NCBI RefSeq assembly: GCF_002217925.1
Contig: NZ_BCMF01000007.1
Location: 1-64,000, forward strand
Direction of reading: 5' to 3'
Source: Secundilactobacillus mixtipabuli
GTDB taxonomy: Bacteria > Bacillota > Bacilli > Lactobacillales > Lactobacillaceae
Length of the DNA stretch: 64,000 nucleotides
Positions 13,624 through 22,852 of this stretch are shown piece by piece. The translations under genes and the position numbers were made by a program. Each line of letters starts with the position of its first letter. Positions within the stretch are counted from its first letter, which is position 1. The notes beneath the pieces were generated by a model. The model searched no databases. It saw only the letters and a list, made by a program, of their open reading frames with translations, and was not told the origin of the DNA.

Positions 13624-14508
13624 GTGAATTTAAATCAATTTTTACTTCGGTTACATTTAACCCCGGGCATTGGCTTTAAGGGTGAGTATTTGGTGGCACA
13701 GTGGCTAACTGAACATCCTGGGCAGCTGAGAAATATGCTGCCGCAAAAAGTCAGCGAGATTGCGGGCGTCTTACCGCAACATCGGCAAAAATTTGAGCGG
13801 GGATTCATGAGTGAGAAAGTGAGTCAGGCATTGGCACGACACGAAAAGGAGTCGCAATACCTGACTTTTTTTGACGCACAGTATCCAATCATGCTGAAGG
13901 AAAGCTGGTTACCGCCAGTGGTGCTGTTTTATCAGGGTAATCTTGACCTATTGAATGCTGATCGACTGTTAAGTGTCGTGGGCAGCCGAAAGTCCAGCCC
14001 CTATTCGGAAACGGTGCTAACCTCCATGATGCCGGCTTTGGTTGAAAAGGGGGTAGTGATCGTCTCAGGGTTAGCGATGGGTGTTGACAGTTTAAGTCAT
14101 CGGTTAGCTTTGCGTCATCAGGGTCATACGATTGGCGTTATTGGCACCGGCTTAAATCTGAGTTATCCGGCAAGCAGTCAAAAATTGCAGCAGTACATGG
14201 CCCAACATGACCTGGTCTTGTCTGAATATCCGTTAGATGCGGTGGGAAAGAAATATCATTTTGTGGAACGTAACCGAATTATTGCGGGCTTGAGTCAGGC
14301 CACCATCGTTGTGCAGGCACAAGAAAAAAGTGGCAGCCTGATCACGGCCAGTTTAGCGCTGCAAAATAATCGCGATGTCATGGCAGTACCCGGTCGAATC
14401 GACGATCCGCTTTCGGGTGGGTGTAATCAGCTGATTCAAGCCGGTGCCAAAGCGGTTTTAACGGCCACCGATATTTTGGATGAATACCCGTCATTAACGG
14501 TTAAATAA
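13624..14508 (+). CDS. dprA: DNA processing protein DprA (Smf)
   Basis: 294 residues. I start at GTG 13624, since GAGGTGG lies 7 nt before it; ATG 13609 lacks a spaced ribosome site. It has an N-terminal SAM-like region with HLTPGIGFKGEY and then the Rossmann domain with VVGSRKSSPYSE, VSGLAMGVDSLSH and VPGRIDDPLSGGCNQLI, all hallmarks of DprA. It loads RecA on incoming single-stranded DNA during transformation. Confidence 0.95.
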   Translation: MNLNQFLLRLHLTPGIGFKGEYLVAQWLTEHPGQLRNMLPQKVSEIAGVLPQHRQKFERGFMSEKVSQALARHEKESQYLTFFDAQYPIMLKESWLPPVVLFYQGNLDLLNADRLLSVVGSRKSSPYSETVLTSMMPALVEKGVVIVSGLAMGVDSLSHRLALRHQGHTIGVIGTGLNLSYPASSQKLQQYMAQHDLVLSEYPLDAVGKKYHFVERNRIIAGLSQATIVVQAQEKSGSLITASLALQNNRDVMAVPGRIDDPLSGGCNQLIQAGAKAVLTATDILDEYPSLTVK

Positions 14509-14587
14509 CCAGTCTGAAAGAATGCTGCTTTTATGAAAACGACATCCATTTACCACATAATATAGTAGTTTTTGAAATCTTTTTCAG

Positions 14588-14616
14588 TTGACAATCTAAT
14601 TTTTATGAAATATGAT
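14588..14616 (+). promoter_or_regulatory. sigma-A promoter of topA
   Basis: TTGACA (14588-14593), a 17-bp spacer and TATGAT (14611-14616), about 60 bp upstream of the topA start: a near-consensus promoter. Confidence 0.75.
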
Positions 14617-14676
14617 GTGAAAGATTTAGTAATCTCGCAACATTAAATATTCAATACTCATAGAAGGGGTAATTAG

Positions 14677-16806
14677 ATGGCAGCAACAACTAAAAAACCA
14701 AAAGCTACAAAAACAAAAACAACTAAAACTAAGCGTAGAAAACCGCAAAAAAAGTTAGTGATTGTTGAATCCCCAGCAAAAGCGAAAACCATTGAAAAAT
14801 ATCTTGGCCGGACCTATAAGGTGATGGCCAGCCTTGGGCATGTCCGTGACTTGCCTAAAAGTAAAATGGGTGTCGACGTTGAACATGACTACGATCCGCA
14901 CTACATTTCAATTCGTGGTAAGGGCGACGTCATTAAAGAATTACGTTCTGAAGCTAAAAAAGCCAAACAAGTTTATCTCGCAGCTGACCCGGACCGTGAA
15001 GGTGAATCCATTGCGTGGCATTTATCTCATTTATTGAACTTGGACCCAAAGGCCAAAAACCGGGTCGTCTTTAACGAAATCACTAAAGACGCCGTGAAGG
15101 ATGCTTTTAAAACGCCACGAACGATTGATATGGATTTAGTTGACGCACAGCAAGCCCGTCGAATTTTGGACCGGTTAGTGGGTTATTCCATCTCACCATT
15201 ACTTTGGAAAAAGGTTAAAAAGGGTCTTTCTGCTGGTCGGGTACAATCCATTGCGCTAAAGCTGATTATTGATCGCGAAAACGAGATTAAAGCTTTCGTA
15301 CCAGAAGAATACTGGACGATCGATTCAGAATTCAAATTAAAACGGTCTAAATTTGCCGCTAGTTTTTATGGCTTGGATGGCAAGAAGCATGAGTTACCAG
15401 ATAATGATGAAGTACAAAAGGTCTTGGCTAAATTAGACCGCGATAAGCCGTTTAATATCACTAAGGTTACCCGTAAAGAACGTAAACGGACACCACAACC
15501 ACCGTTTACGACTTCGGCTATGCAACAGGAAGCAAACAAGAAGCTGAACTTTAGAACTCGTAAAACCATGATGGCTGCTCAACAGCTGTATGAAGGCATC
15601 AATATTGGCAAGGAAGGCTCACAGGGGCTGATTACTTATATGCGGACCGACTCCACTCGAATCTCGGTCATTGCCAAGCATGAAGCTTCTTCCTTTATTC
15701 ATGAGAAATACGGCGCTGAATACGCGGCAACTAAGCCGATTAAGGGTAAGTTACCAGAAGGTGCTCAGGATGCCCATGAAGCTATCCGGCCTTCATCGGT
15801 TTACCGGACGCCAGCTGATTTAAAGCAGTATCTGACTAATGATCAATACAAGCTTTACTCACTGATCTGGAACCGGTTTATGGCGAGTCAAATGACGAAC
15901 GCTGTCATGGACACCATGGCGGTCACCATCGAACAAAACGACGTGACCTTCCGTGCTAATGGCTCGAAATTAAAATTCGATGGTTTCTTGAAGATTTACA
16001 AGGATGGTAAGGAAAAGGATAACCTGTTGCCTGACTTAAAAGAAGGCGACCAGTTAACCCTTTCTAAAACCGATCCGGCCCAACACTTTACTCAGCCACC
16101 GGCTCGTTATTCAGAAGCCACCCTGATTAAAGCGTTGGAAGAAAATGGTGTTGGGCGGCCATCAACGTATGCGCCAACTTTGGACACCATTCAACGGCGT
16201 TACTACGTTAAACTAGTGGGCCGTCGATTTGAACCAACCGAGCTGGGCGAAATTGTCAACACCATCATCCAGGATTACTTCCCAGATGTCGTGGACATTA
16301 ACTTTACAGCTGGTTTGGAAGAGCAGCTCGATGGTATTGAAGAAGGTAACCAGGACTGGGTTAAAGTTGTCGATACCTTCTATAAGCCATTTTCTAAAGA
16401 AGTTGACCATGCCCAAGATACGATTGAAAAAATTCAAATCAAGGACGAACCGGCTGACTTTGATTGTGACATCTGTGGTGCGCCAATGGTCATCAAAATG
16501 GGCCGATACGGTAAGTTTTACGCTTGCTCACGGTTCCCTGACTGCCGGAACACAAAGCCAATCGTTAAAGAGATCGGTGTCATTTGCCCGAAGTGTCATG
16601 AAGGCCAAGTGATCGAAAGAAAGTCAAAGAAAAACCGCCTGTTCTACGGTTGCTCGCGTTATCCTGACTGTGACTTTGTTACTTGGGATAAACCAGTGGG
16701 TCGTGATTGCCCTAAAGATGGTCATTTCTTAGTTGAAAAGAAGATCAAAGGCGGCGTTCAAGTCGTTTGTCCTAACGGTGATTACGAAGAACCCGTTCAA
16801 AAATAG
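14677..16806 (+). CDS. topA: DNA topoisomerase I
   Basis: 709 residues. A lysine-rich N-terminal extension ([17 protein letters not shown]) precedes the TOPRIM domain: [16 protein letters not shown] and [13 protein letters not shown]. The active-site tyrosine is in [11 protein letters not shown] (about residue 320). The C-terminus has two complete C4 zinc ribbons (CDICGAPM...CSRFPDC and CPKCHEG...CSRYPDC) and a third, degenerate one. It relaxes negative supercoils. AGAAGGGG is its ribosome site. Confidence 0.97.
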   Translation: MAATTKKPKATKTKTTKTKRRKPQKKLVIVESPAKAKTIEKYLGRTYKVMASLGHVRDLPKSKMGVDVEHDYDPHYISIRGKGDVIKELRSEAKKAKQVYLAADPDREGESIAWHLSHLLNLDPKAKNRVVFNEITKDAVKDAFKTPRTIDMDLVDAQQARRILDRLVGYSISPLLWKKVKKGLSAGRVQSIALKLIIDRENEIKAFVPEEYWTIDSEFKLKRSKFAASFYGLDGKKHELPDNDEVQKVLAKLDRDKPFNITKVTRKERKRTPQPPFTTSAMQQEANKKLNFRTRKTMMAAQQLYEGINIGKEGSQGLITYMRTDSTRISVIAKHEASSFIHEKYGAEYAATKPIKGKLPEGAQDAHEAIRPSSVYRTPADLKQYLTNDQYKLYSLIWNRFMASQMTNAVMDTMAVTIEQNDVTFRANGSKLKFDGFLKIYKDGKEKDNLLPDLKEGDQLTLSKTDPAQHFTQPPARYSEATLIKALEENGVGRPSTYAPTLDTIQRRYYVKLVGRRFEPTELGEIVNTIIQDYFPDVVDINFTAGLEEQLDGIEEGNQDWVKVVDTFYKPFSKEVDHAQDTIEKIQIKDEPADFDCDICGAPMVIKMGRYGKFYACSRFPDCRNTKPIVKEIGVICPKCHEGQVIERKSKKNRLFYGCSRYPDCDFVTWDKPVGRDCPKDGHFLVEKKIKGGVQVVCPNGDYEEPVQK

Positions 16807-16826
16807 TTATAAGAAGTTTAAGTTTG

Positions 16827-16868
16827 ACCAACCTTGACCAAATGTATTGCATCGGGGTTGGTTTTTTG
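16827..16868 (+). terminator. terminator of topA
   Basis: ACCAACC (16827-16833) / GGTTGGT (16856-16862), then six T. Confidence 0.7.
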
Positions 16869-16896
16869 ATACATTACAATCATGGAGGCGGTTCAC

Positions 16897-17808
16897 ATGG
16901 CGACACCAGTTGAATTGTTTATCACCTACCTGGAGAGTGAACGGCAGTATTCACCGGAAACAGTGAAGGCCTATCGAGAAGATTTGGCAGCCTTTCAAAC
17001 CTTTTTAGCTGAGACCGGCGGCAATACCGACTTACTATCGGTGTCAAAACTGGACGTTCAGGTTTATCTTAGCCAGTTATATGATGACCATAAGGCGCGA
17101 ACCACGATTGCCCGGAAAATTTCCAGTTTACGATCGTTTTACGATTTCTTGATTCGTGAAGCTTTGGTTAAGGTCAATCCGTTTGCCTACGTGACTTTAA
17201 AGAAACGGCCACAGCCCTTACCCCGATTTTTCTATGAAAAGGAAATGACGGCACTGTTTAAAGCCGCTGGCGAGAATCCTGATTCGGTATTAGCGAAGCG
17301 TGATTCTGCCATTCTTGAGGTCCTGTACGCCACCGGTATCCGGGTCAGTGAACTTTGCGGTCTCACGTTGAGTGCGATTGACTTTGACGGTCAGCTGATG
17401 CTGATTCATGGGAAGGGCAATAAGGAGCGCTACGTTCCCTTTGGCCACTACGCTAAGGATGCTTTGCAAACTTATCTGAAAGTCACTCGAGCGCCACTAA
17501 TGACGAAGTATCATAAGAAACACGATGTGGTTTTCATCAACCATTACGGTGATCCGATCACGTCAACGGGTGTTGAATACGTCCTCAATCAGATGATTGC
17601 CCGCAGCAGTTTAACTGGTGACATTCATCCGCATATGCTGCGGCACACGTTTGCAACGCATTTGCTGAACCACGGTGCGGACTTGCGGACCGTTCAGGAA
17701 TTGCTGGGACACAGCAGTTTGTCGACAACGCAAATCTACACCCATGTCACCAAATCACAGCTCCAGCGTGATTACCGCCGATATTTTCCACGCGCCACTC
17801 ACGATTAA
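16897..17808 (+). CDS. xerC: tyrosine recombinase XerC
   Basis: 303 residues starting at ATG 16897, with GGAGG 9 nt upstream (the frame extends to 16882 but over the ribosome site). It has an N-terminal SAM-like core-binding domain (1-95) and a catalytic domain with Arg149 (ATGIRVSELCG), HMLRHTFATHLL and LGHSSLSTTQIYTHV, in which the last Tyr is the nucleophile. It resolves chromosome dimers at dif. It is followed by hslV-hslU, the standard order in lactobacilli. Confidence 0.93.
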   Translation: MATPVELFITYLESERQYSPETVKAYREDLAAFQTFLAETGGNTDLLSVSKLDVQVYLSQLYDDHKARTTIARKISSLRSFYDFLIREALVKVNPFAYVTLKKRPQPLPRFFYEKEMTALFKAAGENPDSVLAKRDSAILEVLYATGIRVSELCGLTLSAIDFDGQLMLIHGKGNKERYVPFGHYAKDALQTYLKVTRAPLMTKYHKKHDVVFINHYGDPITSTGVEYVLNQMIARSSLTGDIHPHMLRHTFATHLLNHGADLRTVQELLGHSSLSTTQIYTHVTKSQLQRDYRRYFPRATHD

Positions 17809-17827
17809 AGAAAGCAGGGGTTAACAC

Positions 17828-18370
17828 ATGCCAGTAAAATTTGAGGCAACGACCATCGTTGCCGTGCGTCACAATGGGCACAACGCCATGGCCGGCGACG
17901 GTCAAGTTACCATGGGCGAAAAAGTGATTATGAAGGGTACCGCACACAAGGTCCGTCGAATTTATAACGATCAAGTTGTCGTCGGTTTCGCGGGTAGTGT
18001 GGCTGACGCCTTTAAACTTGAAGAAAAATTTGAAGCCCGGTTAAACGAATTTTCAGGTAACCTGGAACGGGCTGCCGTCGAACTTGCGCAGGACTGGCGC
18101 TCTGATCAAAACTTACAAAAACTAGAAGCATTGCTGATCGTCATGAACGATAAGGATATGTTGCTGGTATCCGGTTCTGGAGAAGTCATCGCACCAGACG
18201 ATGACATTTTAGCCATTGGTTCCGGCGGTAACTTTGCGCAGGCCGCAGCAATGGCTTTGCACCATCATGCTAAAGACATGAGTGCAAAGGAGATTGCTGA
18301 AACTGCCATCGGCATCGCCGGCGATATTGACATTTTTACGAACCACAACATCATTTCCGAAGAATTATAA
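17828..18370 (+). CDS. hslV: ATP-dependent protease subunit HslV (ClpQ)
   Basis: 180 residues. The N-terminal [10 protein letters not shown], with the catalytic Thr exposed after removal of the short MPVKFEA propeptide, and [16 protein letters not shown] are typical. [12 protein letters not shown] and [15 protein letters not shown] are the other conserved proteasome-like segments. It forms a double-ring protease with HslU. AGCAGGGG upstream serves as ribosome site. Confidence 0.96.
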   Translation: MPVKFEATTIVAVRHNGHNAMAGDGQVTMGEKVIMKGTAHKVRRIYNDQVVVGFAGSVADAFKLEEKFEARLNEFSGNLERAAVELAQDWRSDQNLQKLEALLIVMNDKDMLLVSGSGEVIAPDDDILAIGSGGNFAQAAAMALHHHAKDMSAKEIAETAIGIAGDIDIFTNHNIISEEL

Positions 18371-18393
18371 CCCAACAGAAAGCAGGGATTTGA

Positions 18394-19806
18394 TTGGATC
18401 CAATTACAAAAACACCACGCGAAATCGTGTCGCTTCTTGACCAGTACATCATTGGCCAGGACGCTGCTAAAAAGTCGATTGCGATTGCTTTGCGTAACCG
18501 CTATCGTCGTATGCAGCTGTCGCAAGATATGCAAGACGAAATTACCCCTAAGAATATGCTGATGATTGGCCCGACTGGGGTTGGTAAAACTGAACTGGCA
18601 CGCAGGCTCGCTAAAATTGTGAAAGCACCGTTTGTCAAAGTTGAAGCCACTAAGTTTACCGAAGTTGGCTATGTTGGCGGTGACGTTGAATCAATGGTTC
18701 GTAATTTGGTTGACGTTTCTGTGAAGATGGAAAAGGATAATCAGTTCGAAAACGTGCGTGCCGAAGCCACTAAGCGGGCGAATAACCGTCTAGTTAAGTT
18801 ATTAGTACCCGGTAAAAAGCCGAAGCAGAATCAGCAGGCCGATTTTTCTAACTTGATGAACATGTTCTCCCAAATGCAAAAGGGCGACATGCCAACTGCT
18901 GATGCACCAAAAGAAGAAGTGACTGAGGAAATTAAGAACCAGCGTATGTCTGTTTCTGATCAATTAGCGCATGGTTTACTGGAAAATTCTGAAGTGCAGA
19001 TTGAAATGGATGATCCACAGCAAGCCATGGCGGGGAATAACCCAATGATGAATCAAATGGGGATCGACCTGAGCTCAACCTTGGGACAGATGATGCCCAA
19101 GAAGCGCATTAAGCGGACTGTTCCCGTCTCAGAAGCACGGGAGATCTTGATCAAAGAAGAGTCAGAAGAGTTGGTCAACAACGCTGATATCAACCACGAT
19201 GCGATTGAACGGGCACAGAATACCGGGATCATCTTCATTGATGAAATCGATAAGATCACTTCTAAGTCGAAGCAAAACAGCGGTGAGGTTTCCCGTGAAG
19301 GGGTTCAGCGTGATATTTTGCCAATCGTTGAAGGGACCCAGGTTCAAACCAAGTATGGGGCAATCAATACAGACCATATCCTGTTTATTGCTGCTGGTGC
19401 CTTTGCTGAAAGCAAGCCAAGTGATTTGATTGCTGAATTACAAGGCCGGTTCCCAATTCGGGTCGAATTGGATGAATTAAGTCAGGAGGACTTCGTTAAA
19501 ATTTTGACGGAACCCAACAATGCCTTGATCAAACAATACATTGCGCTGATCGGCACCGACAACATCAAGGTGACCTTCACGATTGAAGCCATCAATCGCA
19601 TTGCTGAGTTAGCTTATCAGCTGAACCACGAAAATCAAAATATTGGTGCCCGGCGGCTGCATACCGTCCTTGAAAAATTACTGGAAGACCTGTTATACGA
19701 AGGGCCAGATATGCAGATGGGCGACATCACCATCACTGAAAGCTATGTCAACGATAAAATTGGTAACATCGTTAAGAACAAAGATCTATCACGGTATATT
19801 CTTTAA
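18394..19806 (+). CDS. hslU: HslU ATPase (ClpY), regulatory subunit of HslUV
   Basis: 470 residues starting at TTG 18394 (MDPITKTPREIV). AAA+ motifs: Walker A GPTGVGKTELARRLAK, Walker B IIFIDEIDKI, and the sensor-2 region IGARRLHTVLE. The intermediate I-domain (about residues 110-240) has glutamine/methionine-rich linkers. It unfolds substrates for HslV. In many lactobacilli codY comes next; here a terminator and a convergent alcohol dehydrogenase follow instead. Confidence 0.96.
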   Translation: MDPITKTPREIVSLLDQYIIGQDAAKKSIAIALRNRYRRMQLSQDMQDEITPKNMLMIGPTGVGKTELARRLAKIVKAPFVKVEATKFTEVGYVGGDVESMVRNLVDVSVKMEKDNQFENVRAEATKRANNRLVKLLVPGKKPKQNQQADFSNLMNMFSQMQKGDMPTADAPKEEVTEEIKNQRMSVSDQLAHGLLENSEVQIEMDDPQQAMAGNNPMMNQMGIDLSSTLGQMMPKKRIKRTVPVSEAREILIKEESEELVNNADINHDAIERAQNTGIIFIDEIDKITSKSKQNSGEVSREGVQRDILPIVEGTQVQTKYGAINTDHILFIAAGAFAESKPSDLIAELQGRFPIRVELDELSQEDFVKILTEPNNALIKQYIALIGTDNIKVTFTIEAINRIAELAYQLNHENQNIGARRLHTVLEKLLEDLLYEGPDMQMGDITITESYVNDKIGNIVKNKDLSRYIL

Positions 19807-19823
19807 TTTCACGCTAGTACTTA

Positions 19824-19863
19824 AAAAGCACCTGATTGCCATTATCAGCAATCAGGTGCTTTT
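19824..19863. terminator. bidirectional terminator between hslU and adh
   Basis: AAAAGCACCTGATTG / CAATCAGGTGCTTTT, a 15-bp perfect stem with a 10-nt loop, serving two convergent genes. Confidence 0.92.
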
Positions 19864-19876
19864 GATGTATTCTCTA

Positions 19877-20923
19877 TTAATCTTCACCGATCTTCAAAAC
19901 GCAAGCGCCGCGGATATCGCCTTTTTTAACGTATCTTAAAGCCTCATCCGCTTTATCAAAAGCATAAGGCGTCGTTTCAGGGTGAATATTTAGCCGGTCA
20001 GCCAGTTTCAAGAACTCTTCGCCATCATGGCGAGTGTTAGATTCCACACTGGTTAAATTCTTCTCGTGGAAAATATCATCCTGGTAGTTTAACGATGGAA
20101 TATCGGTTAAATGGATTCCAGCTAATGCTAGGGTGCCCCCTGGTGCCAAACCTTCGAGCGCCTTGGGAACGATATCGCCAACTGGCGCAAAGATAATTGA
20201 CGAATCCAATTTGACTGGCGGTAGGTCATAAGCACCAGCAGCCGATTTGGCACCCAGCTGCAGGGCGAACTTGCGGGCGTCTTTACCACGGGTCAGCACG
20301 TGGACTTCAATCCCTTGATCAATTGCCAGCTGTGCGGTGATGTGAGCGGAACCACCAAAGCCGTAAAGCCCTAAGCGGCCGCCAGCTGGGACGTTAGCAC
20401 GCCGAAAAGCACGGTAGCCGATGATGCCAGCGCAGAGCAGCGGTGAAGCTGTCTGTGAAGCAAACCGCTCTGGAATCCGGTAAGCAAAGCCTTCGGGTAC
20501 CGTGGTATATTCCGCATAGCCGCCATCGTGATCCCAACCCGTATACTTGGAATTCGGACATAGATTTTCCCGACCTGAACGGCAATATTGGCAAACGCCA
20601 CAGGTCCACCGCAACCACGGCACACCAATGCGATCGCCCAGCTTGAAGCGGTTCGCATCAGGGCCAATTGCAACCACCTCACCAACGATTTCGTGGCCGG
20701 GGGTCACATGGGGTTGATGAACGGGTAAGTCGCCTTCAGACACGTGTAAATCAGTATGACAGACGCCACAGGTCAATACCCGGACTAATACCTCACCGCG
20801 TTGTGGGGTGGGAACTGGTTTGGTTGTAAACGCTAACGGACTGGTTTTGCCATCGATGGGGCCGGGTTCAGTAACTGCCCAAGCTCGCATGGTGGTTGGT
20901 AAATTCGAAACTGTTTTAGTCAT
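19877..20923 (-). CDS. zinc-dependent alcohol dehydrogenase
   Basis: 348 residues of the medium-chain dehydrogenase/reductase family. Start ATG 20923 with AGAGGCG upstream; the longer frame to 20956 overlaps it. Catalytic zinc site: CGVCHTDLHV and TPGHEIVGEVV. Structural zinc: CGVCQYCRSGRENLC, all four cysteines present. The coenzyme fold is GRLGLYGFGGSAH. It probably oxidizes or reduces small alcohols and aldehydes with NAD(P)(H), as AdhP-type enzymes do. Monocistronic. Confidence 0.9.
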   Translation of the reverse strand: MTKTVSNLPTTMRAWAVTEPGPIDGKTSPLAFTTKPVPTPQRGEVLVRVLTCGVCHTDLHVSEGDLPVHQPHVTPGHEIVGEVVAIGPDANRFKLGDRIGVPWLRWTCGVCQYCRSGRENLCPNSKYTGWDHDGGYAEYTTVPEGFAYRIPERFASQTASPLLCAGIIGYRAFRRANVPAGGRLGLYGFGGSAHITAQLAIDQGIEVHVLTRGKDARKFALQLGAKSAAGAYDLPPVKLDSSIIFAPVGDIVPKALEGLAPGGTLALAGIHLTDIPSLNYQDDIFHEKNLTSVESNTRHDGEEFLKLADRLNIHPETTPYAFDKADEALRYVKKGDIRGACVLKIGED

Positions 20924-21107
20924 TATTATCGCCTCTTGTGAAAGATGTGCTTTCAAATCAATTTCATTGTAATCAGGTTACTGGCACATAGCAAGCTGAG
21001 ATAGTTGCATTGCTGTTGAGATTAGTTAAACTGGGTTCGACCGTTGAAAGAGGTTACATAATGGTCTATACTAATCTTAGGGAATAATCAGAAATGGGGT
21101 TTAAATA

Positions 21108-21989
21108 GTGATTGAACTTAAAAACGATGATTTACAAGTTAAAATAAACGAACACGGCGCTGAATTGACTAGTGTGAAGAGCGTTGATGATCACATTGAA
21201 TATATGTGGCAAGCGGATCCTAAATTTTGGGGCCGTCATGCGCCCGTCTTATTTCCGATTGTGGGCCGCTTAAAAGATAATCAGTATACCGTTAATGGTC
21301 AGACCTACCAAATGACTCAGCATGGTTTTGCCCGCGACATGGCTTTCATGGTGATCGAACACGAAGATGATCATGCTGTTTTTCAGCTTGAAGCAACTGA
21401 TGAGACACGGGGAAAGTATCCGTTTGAGTTTGATTTACGGGTGAACTTTACACTTGATGCCCACACCTTATCCGTTCACTATACAGTAACCAACCCTAGC
21501 AATAACGAAACGCTACCGTTTTCAATTGGTGGTCATCCGGCCTTTAACGTGCCTCTAGAACCAGGCCAGGGTGACTTCACCGATTACTTCGTTACTGTGG
21601 CTCCCAAAAAGGCCTATCAGCAGATTCCACTGGTGGGCCCTTACAACGATGTTAAACATGAGAAAACCTTGAATCTGAGCACACCACTAAGTCTTGACCA
21701 TGATTTGTTTGATCAGGATGCACTGATCCTTGATTTGGACCACGTTGAGACAACTTTAATGTTAAGTTCTCAGCTGAACGATCACGGGGTAGCACTGACC
21801 TTACAAAACGCACCGTATGTTGGCATCTGGTCACCATACCCTAAGCGAGCACCCTTCGTTTGCTTGGAACCATGGTGGGGGATCGCCGATAACGTTGACA
21901 GCGATGGTGATTTAATGCACAAGATGGACATTCAAACAGCTGGTCCAAAAACCTCGTTTAATGCTGGTTTTCAAATCCGCTTTTTCTAA
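21108..21989 (+). CDS. aldose 1-epimerase family protein (GalM/LacX-like)
   Basis: 293 residues from GTG 21108. Beta-sandwich epimerase family: NEHGAELTSVKS, HAPVLFPIVGRLKDNQY, HGFARDMAF and SIGGHPAFNVPL hold the conserved His residues. VCLEPWWGIADN carries the catalytic Glu. It interconverts alpha and beta anomers of hexoses; the LacX subgroup substrate is uncertain. It stands alone, with a strong terminator. Confidence 0.85.
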   Translation: MIELKNDDLQVKINEHGAELTSVKSVDDHIEYMWQADPKFWGRHAPVLFPIVGRLKDNQYTVNGQTYQMTQHGFARDMAFMVIEHEDDHAVFQLEATDETRGKYPFEFDLRVNFTLDAHTLSVHYTVTNPSNNETLPFSIGGHPAFNVPLEPGQGDFTDYFVTVAPKKAYQQIPLVGPYNDVKHEKTLNLSTPLSLDHDLFDQDALILDLDHVETTLMLSSQLNDHGVALTLQNAPYVGIWSPYPKRAPFVCLEPWWGIADNVDSDGDLMHKMDIQTAGPKTSFNAGFQIRFF

Positions 21990-22006
21990 ATTTAGACCTG
22001 AAAAAA

Positions 22007-22046
22007 GGAGCTATGTCAAAAATCATTTTGACATAGCTCCACTTTT
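22007..22046 (+). terminator. terminator of the galM-like gene
   Basis: GGAGCTATGTCAAAA / TTTTGACATAGCTCC, a 15-bp perfect stem with a 4-nt loop; usable in both directions, as the next gene converges. Confidence 0.88.
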
Positions 22047-22079
22047 ACTTATAAGATAGTATTTGTGATGCAACCGGCT

Positions 22080-22715
22080 TCAGTCTTTATTTTGCTGCTG
22101 GCGTTGGCGGTGTTTATTGCCAAGGCCAAACGACACCATGTTTTCCGTTCCGTTCATGATCCGGGTAATGTTAGACCGGTGTCGCCAAAAGACGAAAATG
22201 GTCAAGCAAACCGCTAACGCCGATAGGTACCAATCTTGAATCACGATGCATAAAATTGTGATGATTGTAAAACTAACCATTGACGCAAGGCTTACCATGC
22301 TGGTTAAATAGATAAGGCTAACAAAACAAGTTGCAGCAATCACAAAGAGCAGCGGGTTATATGCGAGTAGCATGCCCGCGCTGGTTGCAACGGCTTTACC
22401 GCCTTTAAAACGATCAAAGATTGAGACTGTGTGGCCGAGAATAGCCATCAAGCCAAAAAGTAAAAGCATTGGCGAGTGCTGGCTGATATGAAAGAACCAC
22501 ACTGGCAGCAGTGTTGCAACCGTTCCCTTGGTTAAATCTAGGATCAAAACGGCAGTGCCGGCAACGGGTCCTAATACCCGAAAGGTATTGGTAGTACCAA
22601 TGTTGCCTGAACCAGCCTTTCTGATATCGGTATGAAAGAATCGTTTACCGATCCAGACACCGTTTGGAATAGCACCTAAGAGGTAGGCAATTAATAATAA
22701 GAGTGCGAGTTTCAA
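22080..22715 (-). CDS. plsY: glycerol-3-phosphate acyltransferase PlsY
   Basis: 211 residues if started at TTG 22715, which has GGAGG 8 nt upstream; the open frame extends to ATGs at 22742 and 22733. Five or six membrane helices. PlsY motifs are complete: GAIPNGVWIGK, DIRKAGSGNIGTTNTFR, LDLTKG and LGHTVSIFDRFKGGKAVATSAG. It transfers the acyl group from acyl-phosphate to glycerol-3-phosphate, the first step of phospholipid synthesis. Divergent from parE, a conserved neighbourhood. Confidence 0.95.
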   Translation of the reverse strand: MKLALLLLIAYLLGAIPNGVWIGKRFFHTDIRKAGSGNIGTTNTFRVLGPVAGTAVLILDLTKGTVATLLPVWFFHISQHSPMLLLFGLMAILGHTVSIFDRFKGGKAVATSAGMLLAYNPLLFVIAATCFVSLIYLTSMVSLASMVSFTIITILCIVIQDWYLSALAVCLTIFVFWRHRSNITRIMNGTENMVSFGLGNKHRQRQQQNKD

Positions 22716-22852
22716 GTTCAATTCCTCCATTGTCATGATCACGTGTCACGGCTAATATTTTAGCATGTTTCCTATCCCGTGACAGGATAATTTTATCGTG
22801 ATCATGAATTCCAAGAAAAAAACGTAATTAAATATTGAAAGGGGTCTTTTTG